DNA of 10,282 bases from an uncultured beta proteobacterium (GTDB taxonomy: Bacteria > Pseudomonadota > Gammaproteobacteria > Burkholderiales > Burkholderiaceae): the NCBI GenBank assembly GCA_903835865.1, contig CAILON010000411.1, positions 1 through 10,282 on the forward strand, read 5' to 3'. Below the pieces are notes generated by a model, which ran no database searches, was not told the DNA's origin, and saw nothing but the letters and a program-made list of their open reading frames with translations. Position numbers and translations under genes: made by a program. Below, piece by piece: positions 1 through 8,711 of the stretch. The stretch's first letter is position 1, and the number at the start of each line of letters is the position of its first letter.

Positions 1-443
1 ATCTAGATCCATCCATTCCCATTAGTCCGGTTGCTGAGCATTTTTATGATTATGGGCCTCCACATGCAATGAAATATTTACCTTATTGGCTTGCGGGCTT
101 CGTTGATCGCGCCTGGATACTATTGCTAACCATTCTGGCGGTCTTCTATCCACTCTCTAAATTGAATATCCACCTTAGAAAATTCCGTTTTAACTTAAAA
201 GAAATCCCGCATTACAAGGAGTTGCTCGAAATGGAGCTAAGTCTGCAACGGGGATCTCTCGATGAGAATGAAAGGGAAGAGATGTTAAATCGCTTGGATG
301 AGATTAATACGCGTGCCATCCATGGTGGGGTTCCTATCTCCGAGGAAGCCGCTTACTTTAACTTCTTAAATGCGATTTTCTTGTTGCGAATAAAAATTCA
401 GAATCCGCAAATAAAGATTAAAAGTTCATTGGAAGAAAATTAA
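1..443 (+). CDS. TAXI family TRAP transporter solute-binding protein, C-terminal part (5' end outside window)
   Basis: The frame is open to the left edge (first whole codon at base 3), giving 146 visible codons, so the gene starts outside the window; the ATG at 69 is probably internal. The visible part has the hallmarks I associate with the C-terminal extension of long TAXI proteins: a segment reading [12 protein letters not shown], then [13 protein letters not shown], then one hydrophobic membrane helix (about visible residues 37-52), followed by a charged cytoplasmic tail with Glu-rich helices that may form a coiled coil. TAXI proteins normally capture a substrate in the periplasm for a TRAP-type carrier; the fused C-terminal membrane segment would anchor the protein. 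The substrate is unknown and the ligand-binding domain is not visible. Its TAA stop overlaps the stop of convergent dut. The family call rests on pattern recognition of the tail only. Confidence 0.7.
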   Translation, partial: LDPSIPISPVAEHFYDYGPPHAMKYLPYWLAGFVDRAWILLLTILAVFYPLSKLNIHLRKFRFNLKEIPHYKELLEMELSLQRGSLDENEREEMLNRLDEINTRAIHGGVPISEEAAYFNFLNAIFLLRIKIQNPQIKIKSSLEEN

Positions 444-889
444 GCTCTTCCTGTACTGCCAAATCCACCCGCCCCACGACTGCTCTCGGTAAACTCTTCC
501 ACCACTTTGAGTTCAACTTGTTGCACGGGCATGATGACCAATTGGGCTAAGCGCTCCATAGGCTCGAGTTTGAAAGGGATTGATCCGCGGTTCCAAGTGC
601 TGACCATGAGCTGTCCCTGATAGTCAGAATCAATGAGGCCAACCAGATTGCCTAGAACGATGCCATGTTTATGGCCTAGACCAGAGCGCGGCAGAATAAA
701 AGCTGCATAACGTGGATCTTCTACATAAATAGCCAAACCAGTTGGCACCAGTACGGTTTGACCTGGGGCAATTTCAATCATTTCATCAATACAGGCTCTT
801 AAATCGAGCCCTGCGCTACCTGGTGTGCCGTAAGTTGGCAGCTGATCGCGCATGCGCTCATCGAGAATTTTGACTTGGAGTGATTGCAT
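440..889 (-). CDS. dut: deoxyuridine 5'-triphosphate nucleotidohydrolase (dUTPase)
   Basis: Hydrolyses dUTP to dUMP and pyrophosphate, keeping uracil out of DNA and feeding dTMP synthesis; the family works as a cytoplasmic homotrimer with Mg2+. All five motifs of trimeric dUTPases are present in order: I around residues 23-30 (PGSAGLDL), II at 67-72 (PRSGLG), III at 84-92 (GLIDSDYQG, with D89 at the place of the catalytic aspartate), IV at 113-121 (RLAQLVIMP), and the C-terminal motif V at 138-147 ([10 protein letters not shown]), whose Arg and Phe close over the substrate. At 149 aa it is a normal full-length bacterial Dut. The ATG at 889 has an AGGA ribosome site at 896-899, 6 nt upstream. 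It is the last gene of the ribF operon, 51 nt after coaBC, and its TAA overlaps the stop of the facing transporter gene. Confidence 0.97.
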   Translation of the reverse strand: MQSLQVKILDERMRDQLPTYGTPGSAGLDLRACIDEMIEIAPGQTVLVPTGLAIYVEDPRYAAFILPRSGLGHKHGIVLGNLVGLIDSDYQGQLMVSTWNRGSIPFKLEPMERLAQLVIMPVQQVELKVVEEFTESSRGAGGFGSTGRA

Positions 890-940
890 GAAATTTCCTA
901 AAGCGGGTAAAGGTTAAAGCGGAGATTAAAAAAGAAGGAC

Positions 941-2152
941 TTATATTTTCTTGGCAAGCAGTTGAATGAGTTGCCGTGCTAATTGCAGTTTTTCAGCTTT
1001 CGCAATTTTTTTGCTGCCCTGAGCATCCATAACAATGAGTTCATTGAAGTCGCTACCAAAAGTATCTGGGCCAATATTGCCAACGATCATCGGAATGCCT
1101 TTGCGCTGACGTTTCTCATCTGCATGCGCTTCTAGATTGGTAGACTCTGCAGCAAATCCTACGCAATATGGGTAAGGTTTACCACCCTTAGTTTTAACTG
1201 TTTTGGCGACATCTAAAAGAATATCGGGATTGGCAATAAACTCAATTGCAGGGGCATTTTTGCCCTGACGCTTAATCTTTTCTTTCGCGGGTTTGGCAAT
1301 ACCCCAGTCTGCTACAGCGGCGACAGCAAAGAAGATGTCACTATCAGTTGATTTAAGAGCAGCTGCGTGCATTTCTTTGGCGCTGATGACATCGGTACGG
1401 GTAATTTTCCCGGTTGCAGCAAGAGGGGTCTCAAGGTCGCAGGGGCCAGCGATGAGATGAACCTCTGCTCCTGCCTCTACTGCTGCGCGAGCAATGGCAA
1501 AGCCCATCTTGCCTGAACTGTGATTTGTGATTCCACGAACTGGATCAATCGCTTCAAAGGTGGGTCCAGCGGTAATCAATACTTTTTTGCCCAGTAAAGT
1601 TTTTTTCTGAAAGAAAGCAATGACTTGTTCAGTAATTTCTGCTGGTTCGAGCATTCTGCCCATACCCACTTCACCACACGCCTGAAATCCACTGGCAGGT
1701 CCTAGCAAGGCAACGCCATCATCTAACAATCTTTGAGCACTTCGTTGGGTGGCTGCGTGATCCCACATTTGCTTATTCATTGCAGGAGCTAGCAGCAAGG
1801 GGCAATCTCTTGCAAGGCACAAGGTGCTGAGTAAATCATCCGCTAAGCCTAAGGAAAGTTTAGCCATGAGATCAGCGCTAGTGGGCGCAATCAAAATGAC
1901 ATCTGCCGCTCTGGATAATTCAATATGAGCCATATTGTTCGAGATGCTGCTATCCCATTGGCTTGTATAAACCGGATTGCCTGTGATGGCTTGCATAGTC
2001 ACTGCTGTCACAAATTGGCCCGCTGCTTCGGTCATCACCACTTGTACTGAGGCGCCTTCTTGTATTAACTGGCGTGCAAGCTCTGGCGTCTTATAGGCAG
2101 CGATGCCACCAGAGATGCCGAGAACAATTTTTTTGTTTAAAAGTGATTGCAT
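941..2152 (-). CDS. coaBC: bifunctional phosphopantothenoylcysteine decarboxylase / phosphopantothenate--cysteine ligase
   Basis: Carries out two successive steps of coenzyme A synthesis: CoaB joins cysteine to 4'-phosphopantothenate using CTP, and CoaC decarboxylates the product with FMN to 4'-phosphopantetheine. The N-terminal flavoprotein (CoaC) domain, about residues 1-185, shows GISGGIAAYK at 12-21, the active-site His H76, the PAMNKQMW motif at 123-130 with N126, and the substrate clamp ACGEVGMGRM at 158-167 with C159. The CoaB domain, about 188-403, begins with KKVLITAGPT, has N210 in GITNHSSGKMG, and a Lys-rich motif near 287-294 (KPAKEKIK). At 403 aa it matches the usual fused protein. 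The gap to lspA is 9 nt. The ribosome site is weak (AAGCTGG only), which suggests coupling to lspA translation. Its need for FMN fits the shared transcript with ribF. Confidence 0.97.
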   Translation of the reverse strand: MQSLLNKKIVLGISGGIAAYKTPELARQLIQEGASVQVVMTEAAGQFVTAVTMQAITGNPVYTSQWDSSISNNMAHIELSRAADVILIAPTSADLMAKLSLGLADDLLSTLCLARDCPLLLAPAMNKQMWDHAATQRSAQRLLDDGVALLGPASGFQACGEVGMGRMLEPAEITEQVIAFFQKKTLLGKKVLITAGPTFEAIDPVRGITNHSSGKMGFAIARAAVEAGAEVHLIAGPCDLETPLAATGKITRTDVISAKEMHAAALKSTDSDIFFAVAAVADWGIAKPAKEKIKRQGKNAPAIEFIANPDILLDVAKTVKTKGGKPYPYCVGFAAESTNLEAHADEKRQRKGIPMIVGNIGPDTFGSDFNELIVMDAQGSKKIAKAEKLQLARQLIQLLAKKI

Positions 2153-2161
2153 GGCGCCAGC

Positions 2162-2650
2162 TTAATGGGATTGGGCAGATTTGCCAAATGACTTACGAAA
2201 TTCACCCCAAATAATGAGGGCGGCACCAATACAAATAGCACTGTCAGCAATATTAAATGCAGGCCAATGCCAGTTTGCGTAATACAGGTCAATAAAGTCG
2301 ACTACGGCCCCGAACATGATCCTATCTAAAACGTTACCGAGTGCCCCACCAAGGATCAAGCTTAAGGCAACGCACAGCATTTTTTCGCCTTGGCTTTTGT
2401 AGAGCAAGTAAATGATATAAATTGCAGCCCCCAGACCGAGTGCTGTAAAGAACCAACGTTGCCAGCCCGAGCCCTGTGCTAAAAATGAGAACGCAGCGCC
2501 TGGATTAAAAAGGAGCAGCCAATTTAAAAATGGGAGTACTGGCTCAGGCACGCCCATCTGTAGATTGCTTAATGCGGACCATTTGCTCAGTTGATCTAGC
2601 AAAAGAACCAGAATGGCAATTGCAAGATAGCGAAGAAATGACAGATTCAT
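2162..2650 (-). CDS. lspA: lipoprotein signal peptidase (signal peptidase II)
   Basis: An inner-membrane aspartic protease that removes the signal peptide of prolipoproteins after lipid transfer to the +1 cysteine. The 162-aa protein has four hydrophobic segments (about 7-24, 63-84, 91-108, 133-149) and the family motifs: DQLSKW at 19-24, FNPGAAFS at 48-55, GNVLDR at 105-110, VVDFID at 116-121 and FNIADSA at 132-138. D118 and D136 sit where the catalytic Asp pair is expected. The frame stays open for 57 more codons upstream, but these lie inside the end of ileS and look nothing like LspA. The ATG at 2650 gives the normal family length and starts 13 nt after the ileS stop, so I chose it. The ribosome site is a weak GAAGA. 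The ileS-lspA pairing is common in proteobacteria. Confidence 0.96.
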   Translation of the reverse strand: MNLSFLRYLAIAILVLLLDQLSKWSALSNLQMGVPEPVLPFLNWLLLFNPGAAFSFLAQGSGWQRWFFTALGLGAAIYIIYLLYKSQGEKMLCVALSLILGGALGNVLDRIMFGAVVDFIDLYYANWHWPAFNIADSAICIGAALIIWGEFRKSFGKSAQSH

Positions 2651-2663
2651 CCGAATTCTTCGC

Positions 2664-5525
2664 TTACGCAAACAGGCGATGTTCGCCATCACCAAATAGG
2701 TTGCTGATGCAACGTCCACAAAGTTCTGCATGCTCTGGATTGCTACCCACATCGGCAGTGTGATGCCAGCAACGTCCGCATTTCTTATATTGACTGCCAC
2801 GTACCCAGACTTCCAATCCATCGTTGCTTAACTCAATGTCGGCGCTAGAGGTAATGGTGACAAAACGCAAGTCATTTTCTAGGGAATGAAGAATGGCAAA
2901 GTCAATATCGCCTACCTTGATAGTGAGTTCCGCCTGTAAGGACGAGCCTACATGACCAGCTTCACGTTCGATTTCAATAGCCTTGGTTACTTCAGAGCGA
3001 ATTTCCCGAATACGATTCCACTTAGCCAGTAACTCATCAGCATTGGCCACTTCAGGGAAACTTCCAAACTCTTCCATAAAGATGGACTCTTTTGCTTTTT
3101 CATTTGAACCATGAGGAAATGACTGCCAAGCTTCCTCTGCAGTAAAGGAGAGGAATGGAGATAGCCATTTCAAGAGATTGCGGGTGATATGAAATAGCGC
3201 GTTCTGGGCCGCACGACGATCTGCTGAGTCTGGGGCGCTCGTATAGAGGCGATCTTTCAGAATGTCCAAATAGAATCCGCCCAAATCTTCAGAGCAGAAG
3301 GACAACATGCGAGCGACTGCTGGCTGGAATTCATAAACCTGGTAATGCGCTTCAATATCGCCTTGCAATTGGTTAGCCAGCGCTACTGCATAGCGATCAA
3401 TCTCCATCCACTGATCTGCTGGCATCGAATGCTTGCTTGGATCAAAATCCGAAAGATTGGCCAGCAAGAATCGCAAGGTGTTGCGAATGCGACGGTAACT
3501 TTCGGTAACGCGTTTGAGAATCTCATCAGAGATCGTCATTTCGCCAGAGTAGTCAGTAGAGGCTACCCAAAGGCGAATAATTTCAGCACCCAGTTTGTCT
3601 GCTACTTGTTGTGGGGCGATGACATTACCCACCGACTTACTCATCTTGCGACCTTGACCATCAACTGTAAAGCCATGCGTCAGCAACGCCTTGTAAGGAG
3701 GTTTGCCATCGAGCATTGCGCCCGTAAGGAGGGAGGAGTGGAACCAGCCGCGATGTTGATCAGAGCCTTCAAGATATAAATCGGCTAGACGACCATTGGG
3801 AGTCTCTGCTTCAGCAGTAAGCAACTGATCACGATGTGATCCGCGAATGACGTGCCAGTGAGTAGTGCCAGAGTCAAACCAAACGTCCAGGGTGTCGCGG
3901 TTCTTTTCGTATTGGGAAGCTTCTTCGCCAAGCAATTCAGAAACCTCTAATTGTTGCCATGCTTCAATCCCACCTTTTTCTACGCGCTTAGCAACTTCTT
4001 CGAGCAACTCGACTGTGCGTGGATGAGGTTCACCACTTTCTTTATGAACAAAGAAAGCCATGGGTACACCCCATTGACGTTGTCGTGACAAGGTCCAGTC
4101 AGGACGATTGACGATCATGCTGTGCAAACGTTGCTGCCCCCAGGCAGGGAAGAATTGAGTGTTCTCAATGCCGGCTAATGCTGTTTCGCGCAAGCTAGCA
4201 TTGCCATCAGATGGTTTCTTATCCATACCTGCAAACCACTGTGAAGTAGCGCGATAAATGATGGGTGACTTGTGGCGCCAGCAATGCATGTAGGAGTGGG
4301 TATACGTTTTGTCGCGCAATAGGCTGCCCGCCTCACGCATGGCTTCGACGATCTTGGGATTGGCTTTCCAGATATATTCATTCGCAAACAATGGGAGCCA
4401 GGAAGCGTATACGCCATTACCCATAACTGGATTAAGAATGTCTTTATCCGCCAATTGGTTTGCTTTGCATGACTTAAAGTCTTCCTCGCCGTATGCTGGG
4501 GCTGAGTGAACAACGCCTGTACCAGTATCTAGGGTGACATATTCAGCGGGATAGATTGGTGAGAGCCGTTTGTATCCCTCATGCAATGGTGCAAGGGGAT
4601 GCCAAAAAGAAATATTCGCCAGTTGTGCGCCTTGGCAGGTCCCAATGACTTTACCTTCCAGACCATAGTCTTGCAAACAAGTCTCAACTCGATCTTCTGC
4701 CAGAATTAATAACTTGTCACCCACATCGACTAATGCATAAGTCAGTTCAGGATGAACATTCATCGCTTGGTTAGCTGGAATGGTCCAAGGGGTAGTGGTC
4801 CAGATAACAATCTGACCTGGTTTATTAGGTAACTCTGTTAATCCAAATACTTTTGCCAGGGCGGGTCGCTGAGCATCGTCAAATGCAAAACCTACGTCAA
4901 CGGTTGGATCAGTTTTATCTTGATATTCCACTTCAGCTTCAGCTAATGCAGAGCCGCAATCAAAACACCAATTCACTGGTTTTAAGCCTCTGAAGACATA
5001 ACCTTTCCCCCAAATTTTGCCGAGCGCCCGAATTTCATCGGCTTCGTTGCGATAGCTCATGGTGAGATAGGGGTTATTCCAATCGCCCAGTACACCCAAA
5101 CGTTCAAAATCTTTCTTTTGTTTTTCAACTTGCACTAGGGCGTAAGCACGCGCCTTTGCCTGCACTTCAGCGGTAGGTAGATTTTTGCCAAATTCTTTTT
5201 CAATCTGAATTTCAATTGGCATGCCATGACAATCCCAGCCTGGGATGTAGACAGAGTCAAAGCCCATGAGCCAGCGTGACTTCACAATCATGTCTTTGAG
5301 AATTTTATTTACCGCATGACCAATGTGAATATCGCCGTTTGCATAAGGGGGGCCATCATGCAAGATGAACTTGGGTTGATTAGCATGCGCCGCACGAATC
5401 TTTTCGTAGAGCTTATTCTTTTGCCACTGGGCAACCCATTGAGGCTCACGCTTAGCAAGATCTCCTCGCATCGGAAACGATGTATCTAGCAGGTTAACGG
5501 GATAGGTGTTTTCTTTTTCAGACAT
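2664..5525 (-). CDS. ileS: isoleucyl-tRNA synthetase (class I)
   Basis: Charges tRNA-Ile with isoleucine in the cytoplasm and edits mischarged valine. Visible in the 953-aa protein: the HIGH signature as HIGH at 67-70 within [11 protein letters not shown], the CP1 editing domain with [11 protein letters not shown] at 242-252 and a conserved aspartate D349 in [10 protein letters not shown], the class I motif [13 protein letters not shown] at 476-488, the KMSKS loop at 627-631, an anticodon-binding helical domain after about 670, and a C-terminal zinc finger with C916/C919 and C936/C939. The zinc-finger architecture and length (E. coli IleS is 938 aa) indicate the bacterial type. The frame is open 31 codons further upstream, but that stretch is inside ribF. 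The ATG at 5525, starting [10 protein letters not shown], is chosen because it overlaps the ribF stop by only 8 nt (ATGTCTGA), a layout that favours translational coupling. Confidence 0.98.
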   Translation of the reverse strand: MSEKENTYPVNLLDTSFPMRGDLAKREPQWVAQWQKNKLYEKIRAAHANQPKFILHDGPPYANGDIHIGHAVNKILKDMIVKSRWLMGFDSVYIPGWDCHGMPIEIQIEKEFGKNLPTAEVQAKARAYALVQVEKQKKDFERLGVLGDWNNPYLTMSYRNEADEIRALGKIWGKGYVFRGLKPVNWCFDCGSALAEAEVEYQDKTDPTVDVGFAFDDAQRPALAKVFGLTELPNKPGQIVIWTTTPWTIPANQAMNVHPELTYALVDVGDKLLILAEDRVETCLQDYGLEGKVIGTCQGAQLANISFWHPLAPLHEGYKRLSPIYPAEYVTLDTGTGVVHSAPAYGEEDFKSCKANQLADKDILNPVMGNGVYASWLPLFANEYIWKANPKIVEAMREAGSLLRDKTYTHSYMHCWRHKSPIIYRATSQWFAGMDKKPSDGNASLRETALAGIENTQFFPAWGQQRLHSMIVNRPDWTLSRQRQWGVPMAFFVHKESGEPHPRTVELLEEVAKRVEKGGIEAWQQLEVSELLGEEASQYEKNRDTLDVWFDSGTTHWHVIRGSHRDQLLTAEAETPNGRLADLYLEGSDQHRGWFHSSLLTGAMLDGKPPYKALLTHGFTVDGQGRKMSKSVGNVIAPQQVADKLGAEIIRLWVASTDYSGEMTISDEILKRVTESYRRIRNTLRFLLANLSDFDPSKHSMPADQWMEIDRYAVALANQLQGDIEAHYQVYEFQPAVARMLSFCSEDLGGFYLDILKDRLYTSAPDSADRRAAQNALFHITRNLLKWLSPFLSFTAEEAWQSFPHGSNEKAKESIFMEEFGSFPEVANADELLAKWNRIREIRSEVTKAIEIEREAGHVGSSLQAELTIKVGDIDFAILHSLENDLRFVTITSSADIELSNDGLEVWVRGSQYKKCGRCWHHTADVGSNPEHAELCGRCISNLFGDGEHRLFA

Positions 5526-6468
5526 ACGCTTTTTTCTGGAAATAATTTCTGGCATGCATTGCATCGGCTGCAATGGCTTTTGTAAGAGTGTCGAGGTCCG
5601 AATACTTTTCCTCGTCACGAATTTTTTCTAAGAGTTCTACGGTAACAATTTTTCCATAGACATCTTGGTTGTAATCAAATATATGGGTTTCGAGCAATAC
5701 GCGACCTTCGTCTTCTACCGTTGGACGTACACCTAAGCTGGCAACAGCTTGTAGAGGCTTATCACTCAGACCCAATACCTGCGCAGTAAAGATGCCAGTC
5801 GTTGCTGGCTTACGATGATGCAAATGATTAGCCACTGCTAAGTTCAAAGTAGGAAACCCCAATTGACGACCCAACTGCTGTCCATGAATGACGTGACCAG
5901 AAATTCCATAAGGACGGCCTAATAATTTTTCTGCCTGTTGCATATCGCCATTGGCTAGTGCAGTTCTTAAAGCAGAGCTAGAGATGCGTTCACCATCTTC
6001 TAGGATGGTTTGAATACTAGATACTTCAAAGCCAAACTTTTCACCAGCAGCTTTGAGGCTAGCAAAATTGCCTGCGCGTTTTGTGCCATAGCAAAAATCA
6101 TCGCCAATCAAAATCCATTTAGCATTCAGACGCTTCACAATAATTTCAGAAACAAACTCTTCAGGGGAGAGGCGAGCAAACGCAGAGTTGAAATGCTCCA
6201 CCACCACCCGATCAATACCGATATTGGCAAGTGCTGCCAATTTGTCACGTAAATTCAAAATGCGGGGTGGGGCTTGTTCAGGAGAAAAGAATTCCTTGGG
6301 GTGCGGCTCGAAAGTCATGATGCAGCTCACGAGGCCTCTTTCCTTGGCGCCCTCCACTAACTGTTTTAGCAAGGCGCGATGACCCCTGTGCACGCCATCA
6401 AAATTACCGATGGTTAAGGCACAAGCCGGTCCTGCAGAAAACTGGGTGGGGCCACGGAATACGTTCAC
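5518..6468 (-). CDS. ribF: bifunctional riboflavin kinase / FMN adenylyltransferase (FAD synthetase)
   Basis: Makes FMN from riboflavin and ATP, then FAD from FMN and ATP. The N-terminal adenylyltransferase domain (about 14-185) has [11 protein letters not shown] at 20-30 with the HxGH nucleotide-binding signature, [13 protein letters not shown] at 122-134 and ISSSALR at 162-168. The C-terminal kinase domain (about 186-312) has a [20 protein letters not shown] pattern at 191-210, SLGVRPTV at 244-251, E260 in LLETHIFDY as the likely catalytic base, and [13 protein letters not shown] at 283-295. At 316 aa the length is typical. The start is a GTG (6466-6468): upstream codons lack an ATG or GTG before an in-frame TGA, and the next internal Met (M51) lies after the HxGH motif. 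It is the first gene of the operon and overlaps ileS by 8 nt. Confidence 0.96.
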   Translation of the reverse strand: MNVFRGPTQFSAGPACALTIGNFDGVHRGHRALLKQLVEGAKERGLVSCIMTFEPHPKEFFSPEQAPPRILNLRDKLAALANIGIDRVVVEHFNSAFARLSPEEFVSEIIVKRLNAKWILIGDDFCYGTKRAGNFASLKAAGEKFGFEVSSIQTILEDGERISSSALRTALANGDMQQAEKLLGRPYGISGHVIHGQQLGRQLGFPTLNLAVANHLHHRKPATTGIFTAQVLGLSDKPLQAVASLGVRPTVEDEGRVLLETHIFDYNQDVYGKIVTVELLEKIRDEEKYSDLDTLTKAIAADAMHARNYFQKKAYV

Positions 6469-6507
6469 AAAATCGCTTTCAGGGTAGCCATCAATTATAT
6501 TGTGGGC
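6469..6507. promoter_or_regulatory. compact divergent promoter region between ribF and purN
   Basis: Only 39 bp separate the two start codons. On the minus strand there is a perfect -10 hexamer TATAAT at 6494-6499, which would start transcription near 6487 and leave a leader of about 19 nt before the ribF GTG. Its best -35 is a 4/6 match (GTGACG, 6519-6524) at a long 19-bp spacing, inside purN. On the plus strand the overlapping hexamer TATATT (6496-6501) matches -10 at 5/6 and would place the start almost on the purN ATG at 6508; no good -35 is seen for it. The calls are by consensus inspection only. The minus-strand promoter is the better supported one. Confidence 0.5.
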
Positions 6508-7137
6508 ATGCTTTCAATCGTCACCTTAATCTCAGGCCGCGGATCTAATTTCGAGGCTATCGTTAAAACAGCTCAAAAAGAGCAATGGCCAGTCAAATTT
6601 GCTGGGCTTATCGCAAACCATTCTGCAGCTAAAGGCCTTGATTTTGCTCGCTCTCAGGGCATTCCGGCGTACGCCATAGAGCATCAGGAGTATGCATCTC
6701 GTGACTCCTTTGATGCAGCCCTGATCAAGCAAATTGATGAGCTAGGGGCTGATTTAGTGGTTTTAGCTGGGTTCATGAGAATCCTGACCCCTGGATTTAT
6801 TCGTCATTTTGAGGGTCGACTGATCAATATTCATCCGGCGCTCTTACCGGCATTCCCTGGTTTACACACCCATGAGCGGGCTTTAGAGGCTGGAGTCCAG
6901 GTGCACGGTACTACGGTGCACTTTGTTACAGAAGGGGTGGATGAAGGCCCGATTATTTGTCAGGCCTCCGTTCCAGTGCTGGTGGGAGACAATGCAGATA
7001 CTTTGGCGGCGCGTGTTTTAGCTGCTGAACATCAGATTTACCCGCGGGCCGTAAAATGGTTCCTTGATGGACGATTGCAAATAGAAGGTAATCAAGTGAA
7101 GCTACAACCCCCAGAGACTCAATTTTTTAAATTATGA
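6508..7137 (+). CDS. purN: phosphoribosylglycinamide formyltransferase (GAR transformylase, folate-dependent)
   Basis: Transfers a formyl group from 10-formyl-THF to GAR in the third step of de novo IMP synthesis. From the ATG at 6508 the protein is 209 aa, the usual size. It shows the N-terminal phosphate-binding motif ISGRGSN at 8-14, the catalytic signature LINIHPALLPAFPGLHTH at about 105-122 with N107 and H109, and D145 in GVDEGPII; Asn-His-Asp is the known catalytic set. A GTG in the same frame at 6502 is an alternative start adding two residues. I prefer ATG because the family usually begins a few residues before the beta strand that leads into the SGxGSN motif. Neither start has a Shine-Dalgarno sequence, consistent with a leaderless or very short leader. 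The gene heads the plus-strand operon, and its TGA overlaps the next start (ATGA). Confidence 0.96.
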   Translation: MLSIVTLISGRGSNFEAIVKTAQKEQWPVKFAGLIANHSAAKGLDFARSQGIPAYAIEHQEYASRDSFDAALIKQIDELGADLVVLAGFMRILTPGFIRHFEGRLINIHPALLPAFPGLHTHERALEAGVQVHGTTVHFVTEGVDEGPIICQASVPVLVGDNADTLAARVLAAEHQIYPRAVKWFLDGRLQIEGNQVKLQPPETQFFKL

Positions 7138-8711
7138 GTACAGAGCGCCCCGCAAGAAAATCTGCCAATGGTTCAAGAGCCGGCAACAGGTTAGCCCCTC
7201 ATAAAAGTTACGCAGCAAAAACTAAAGACCCTTTGCGTCGTCCTGAGAGACGCAATGCGAGTGGTAATTTAATTGCCCCTGAAGGTCAAAAGAATTTTTC
7301 CAATGCGAAAGCGCTTCCGCAGCATGCGATTCATTTAGAGCGTTTGCTGCCGGAGTTACTCACTTTTGAGCAGCCAGCTGATCGTGTTGTCAGTCGCTAT
7401 TTTCGCTCTGAACCGCAATTAGGCAATCGTGATCGCGCTTTGATTGCTGAGGGTGCCTTTGCTATTTTGCGTCGCAAAAATGAGTTCTCCCAATTCGCAT
7501 CGAGTGGCGAAGGATCTCAGGCTAGACGCTTGGCCCTATTGGGTTTGGTGTCCGCTCTCTCTGAGGGTGGACTTGGTTCTGCCAATCGCGCAGAAAGTGC
7601 AATTGCCGATTTAGCGCATGTACTAAAGGCTGGCGAATATGAATGGCTGCAACGTTTTTCTAAAGTAGATCCAGCAGCTTTAAATCCGCTGGTCCGTAAT
7701 AATTTACCGGAGTGGTTGTGGGACGCATTTGGAAAATATCCTGGTGAAGAAACTCGTGAAGAGTTAGCTAAATCATTAATGCATCCAGCACTTTTGGATT
7801 TACGTGCGAACACCATGAAAACCACTCGCGAAGAATTACTTGCGCAAATGAATGCATTGGGCGGTCGTTACCAAGCGATCCCAACTCCGTATGCACCCGA
7901 TGGTGTGCGCATTATGGGTAAGCCAGCACTACAAAATACTGCCGGTTTTAAGGCGGGAATGTTTGAAGTGCAAGATGAAGGCAGTCAACTATTGTCCTAT
8001 TTGCTCGCTCCAAAGCGCGGCGAGATGGTGGTAGATTTTTGTGCAGGAGCAGGCGGTAAGACATTGGCTATTGGAGCCTTGATGCGCTCCACAGGCCGTT
8101 TATACGCTTTAGATACATCTGAGCGTCGTTTAGCTAACTTAAAGCCAAGACAAGCCCGTAGCGGACTCTCAAACGTACATCCTGTCTGGATTGATAGTGA
8201 GAATGACAGCAAGATCAAACGCTTAGCCGGAAAGATCGATCGCGTGCTAGTGGATGCCCCTTGTACTGGTATGGGTACTTTGCGCCGCAATCCTGATCTG
8301 AAGTGGCGCCAAACCCCAACTGGGGTTTTAGAGCTCAATGCCAAGCAAATCAGCATTCTGACTTCGGCAGCCCGTTTATTAAAGCCAGGTGGTCGCCTGG
8401 TCTATGGGACTTGCAGCCTTTTACCTCAAGAGAATCAAGGGATTGCAGAAGCTTTCTTGGCAAATCATCCTGAATTTGAGGCGGTACCGGCGGCAGAAGT
8501 ATTGCAACCACTATTTCCGAAAGACAAAATGCCCTTAGGATGCAGTCCAGACAATCCTTGGTGGCAGTTGTGGCCTCATATTCATGGGACAGATGGCTTT
8601 TTTGGAGCCGTATTCCAAAAGAAGGCCTCAGCAAAAGTCTTAAACCCTGAAAAAGGTGCGGAAAAAGAGATCAAGGTCAAAACCAAGAAAGCCCCTAAAG
8701 AACTAAAATAA
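7134..8711 (+). CDS. RsmB/NOP family SAM-dependent RNA (cytosine-5)-methyltransferase
   Basis: A COG0144-type methyltransferase that adds a methyl group to C5 of a cytosine in rRNA or tRNA. The Rossmann domain (about 220-495) shows an LDLRANTMKTTREEL segment at 221-235, SAM motif I VVDFCAGAGGKT at 299-310, motif IV VLVDAPCTGMG at 371-381 with C377 (product-release cysteine) and motif VI YGTCSLLPQENQ at 424-435 with C427 (nucleophile). Residues 66-215 form a helical region in the place of the NusB-like domain of RsmB. The first 60 or so residues and the last 30 are Lys/Arg-rich and probably disordered. At 525 aa it is longer than E. coli RsmB (about 430). It starts in the ATGA overlap with purN and has no ribosome site of its own, so coupled translation is likely. 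It could be RsmB (16S m5C967) itself or a paralog with another target; the substrate is not certain. Confidence 0.9.
   Translation: MSTERPARKSANGSRAGNRLAPHKSYAAKTKDPLRRPERRNASGNLIAPEGQKNFSNAKALPQHAIHLERLLPELLTFEQPADRVVSRYFRSEPQLGNRDRALIAEGAFAILRRKNEFSQFASSGEGSQARRLALLGLVSALSEGGLGSANRAESAIADLAHVLKAGEYEWLQRFSKVDPAALNPLVRNNLPEWLWDAFGKYPGEETREELAKSLMHPALLDLRANTMKTTREELLAQMNALGGRYQAIPTPYAPDGVRIMGKPALQNTAGFKAGMFEVQDEGSQLLSYLLAPKRGEMVVDFCAGAGGKTLAIGALMRSTGRLYALDTSERRLANLKPRQARSGLSNVHPVWIDSENDSKIKRLAGKIDRVLVDAPCTGMGTLRRNPDLKWRQTPTGVLELNAKQISILTSAARLLKPGGRLVYGTCSLLPQENQGIAEAFLANHPEFEAVPAAEVLQPLFPKDKMPLGCSPDNPWWQLWPHIHGTDGFFGAVFQKKASAKVLNPEKGAEKEIKVKTKKAPKELK

Noticed and set aside
2142..2152. dut and coaBC both begin with the same 11 bases (ATGCAATCACT) and both proteins start MQSL
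   Set aside because: Eleven bases over four codons can arise by chance or common start-region preferences; the similarity stops immediately after, so no duplication is supported.
2152..2159. Palindrome TGGCGCCA immediately at the coaBC start
   Set aside because: With no loop it cannot form a hairpin, and 8-base palindromes are common; there is no second copy to suggest an operator.
2651..2821. A 57-codon upstream extension of lspA
   Set aside because: It lies entirely within the 3' end of ileS in another frame, has no similarity to signal peptidase II, and the ATG at 2650 gives the normal length directly after the ileS stop.
3345..3779. A 144-codon open frame on the plus strand inside ileS
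   Set aside because: It is antisense to well-conserved IleS sequence, shows no recognisable domain or ribosome site, and its composition is what a mirror of the coding strand would give.
5526..5618. A 31-codon upstream extension of ileS
   Set aside because: It overlaps the ribF C-terminus, and family alignment starts near [10 protein letters not shown]; the ATG at 5525 fits better.
7517..8356. Minus-strand open frames inside the RNA methyltransferase gene
   Set aside because: They are antisense to conserved catalytic sequence, have no family features and no promoter or ribosome site.
8704..8709. TAAAAT as a possible -10 for a separate desA promoter
   Set aside because: A 5/6 match in an A-rich coding tail with no acceptable -35 at 16-18 bp; too weak to call, although an independent desA promoter is not excluded.
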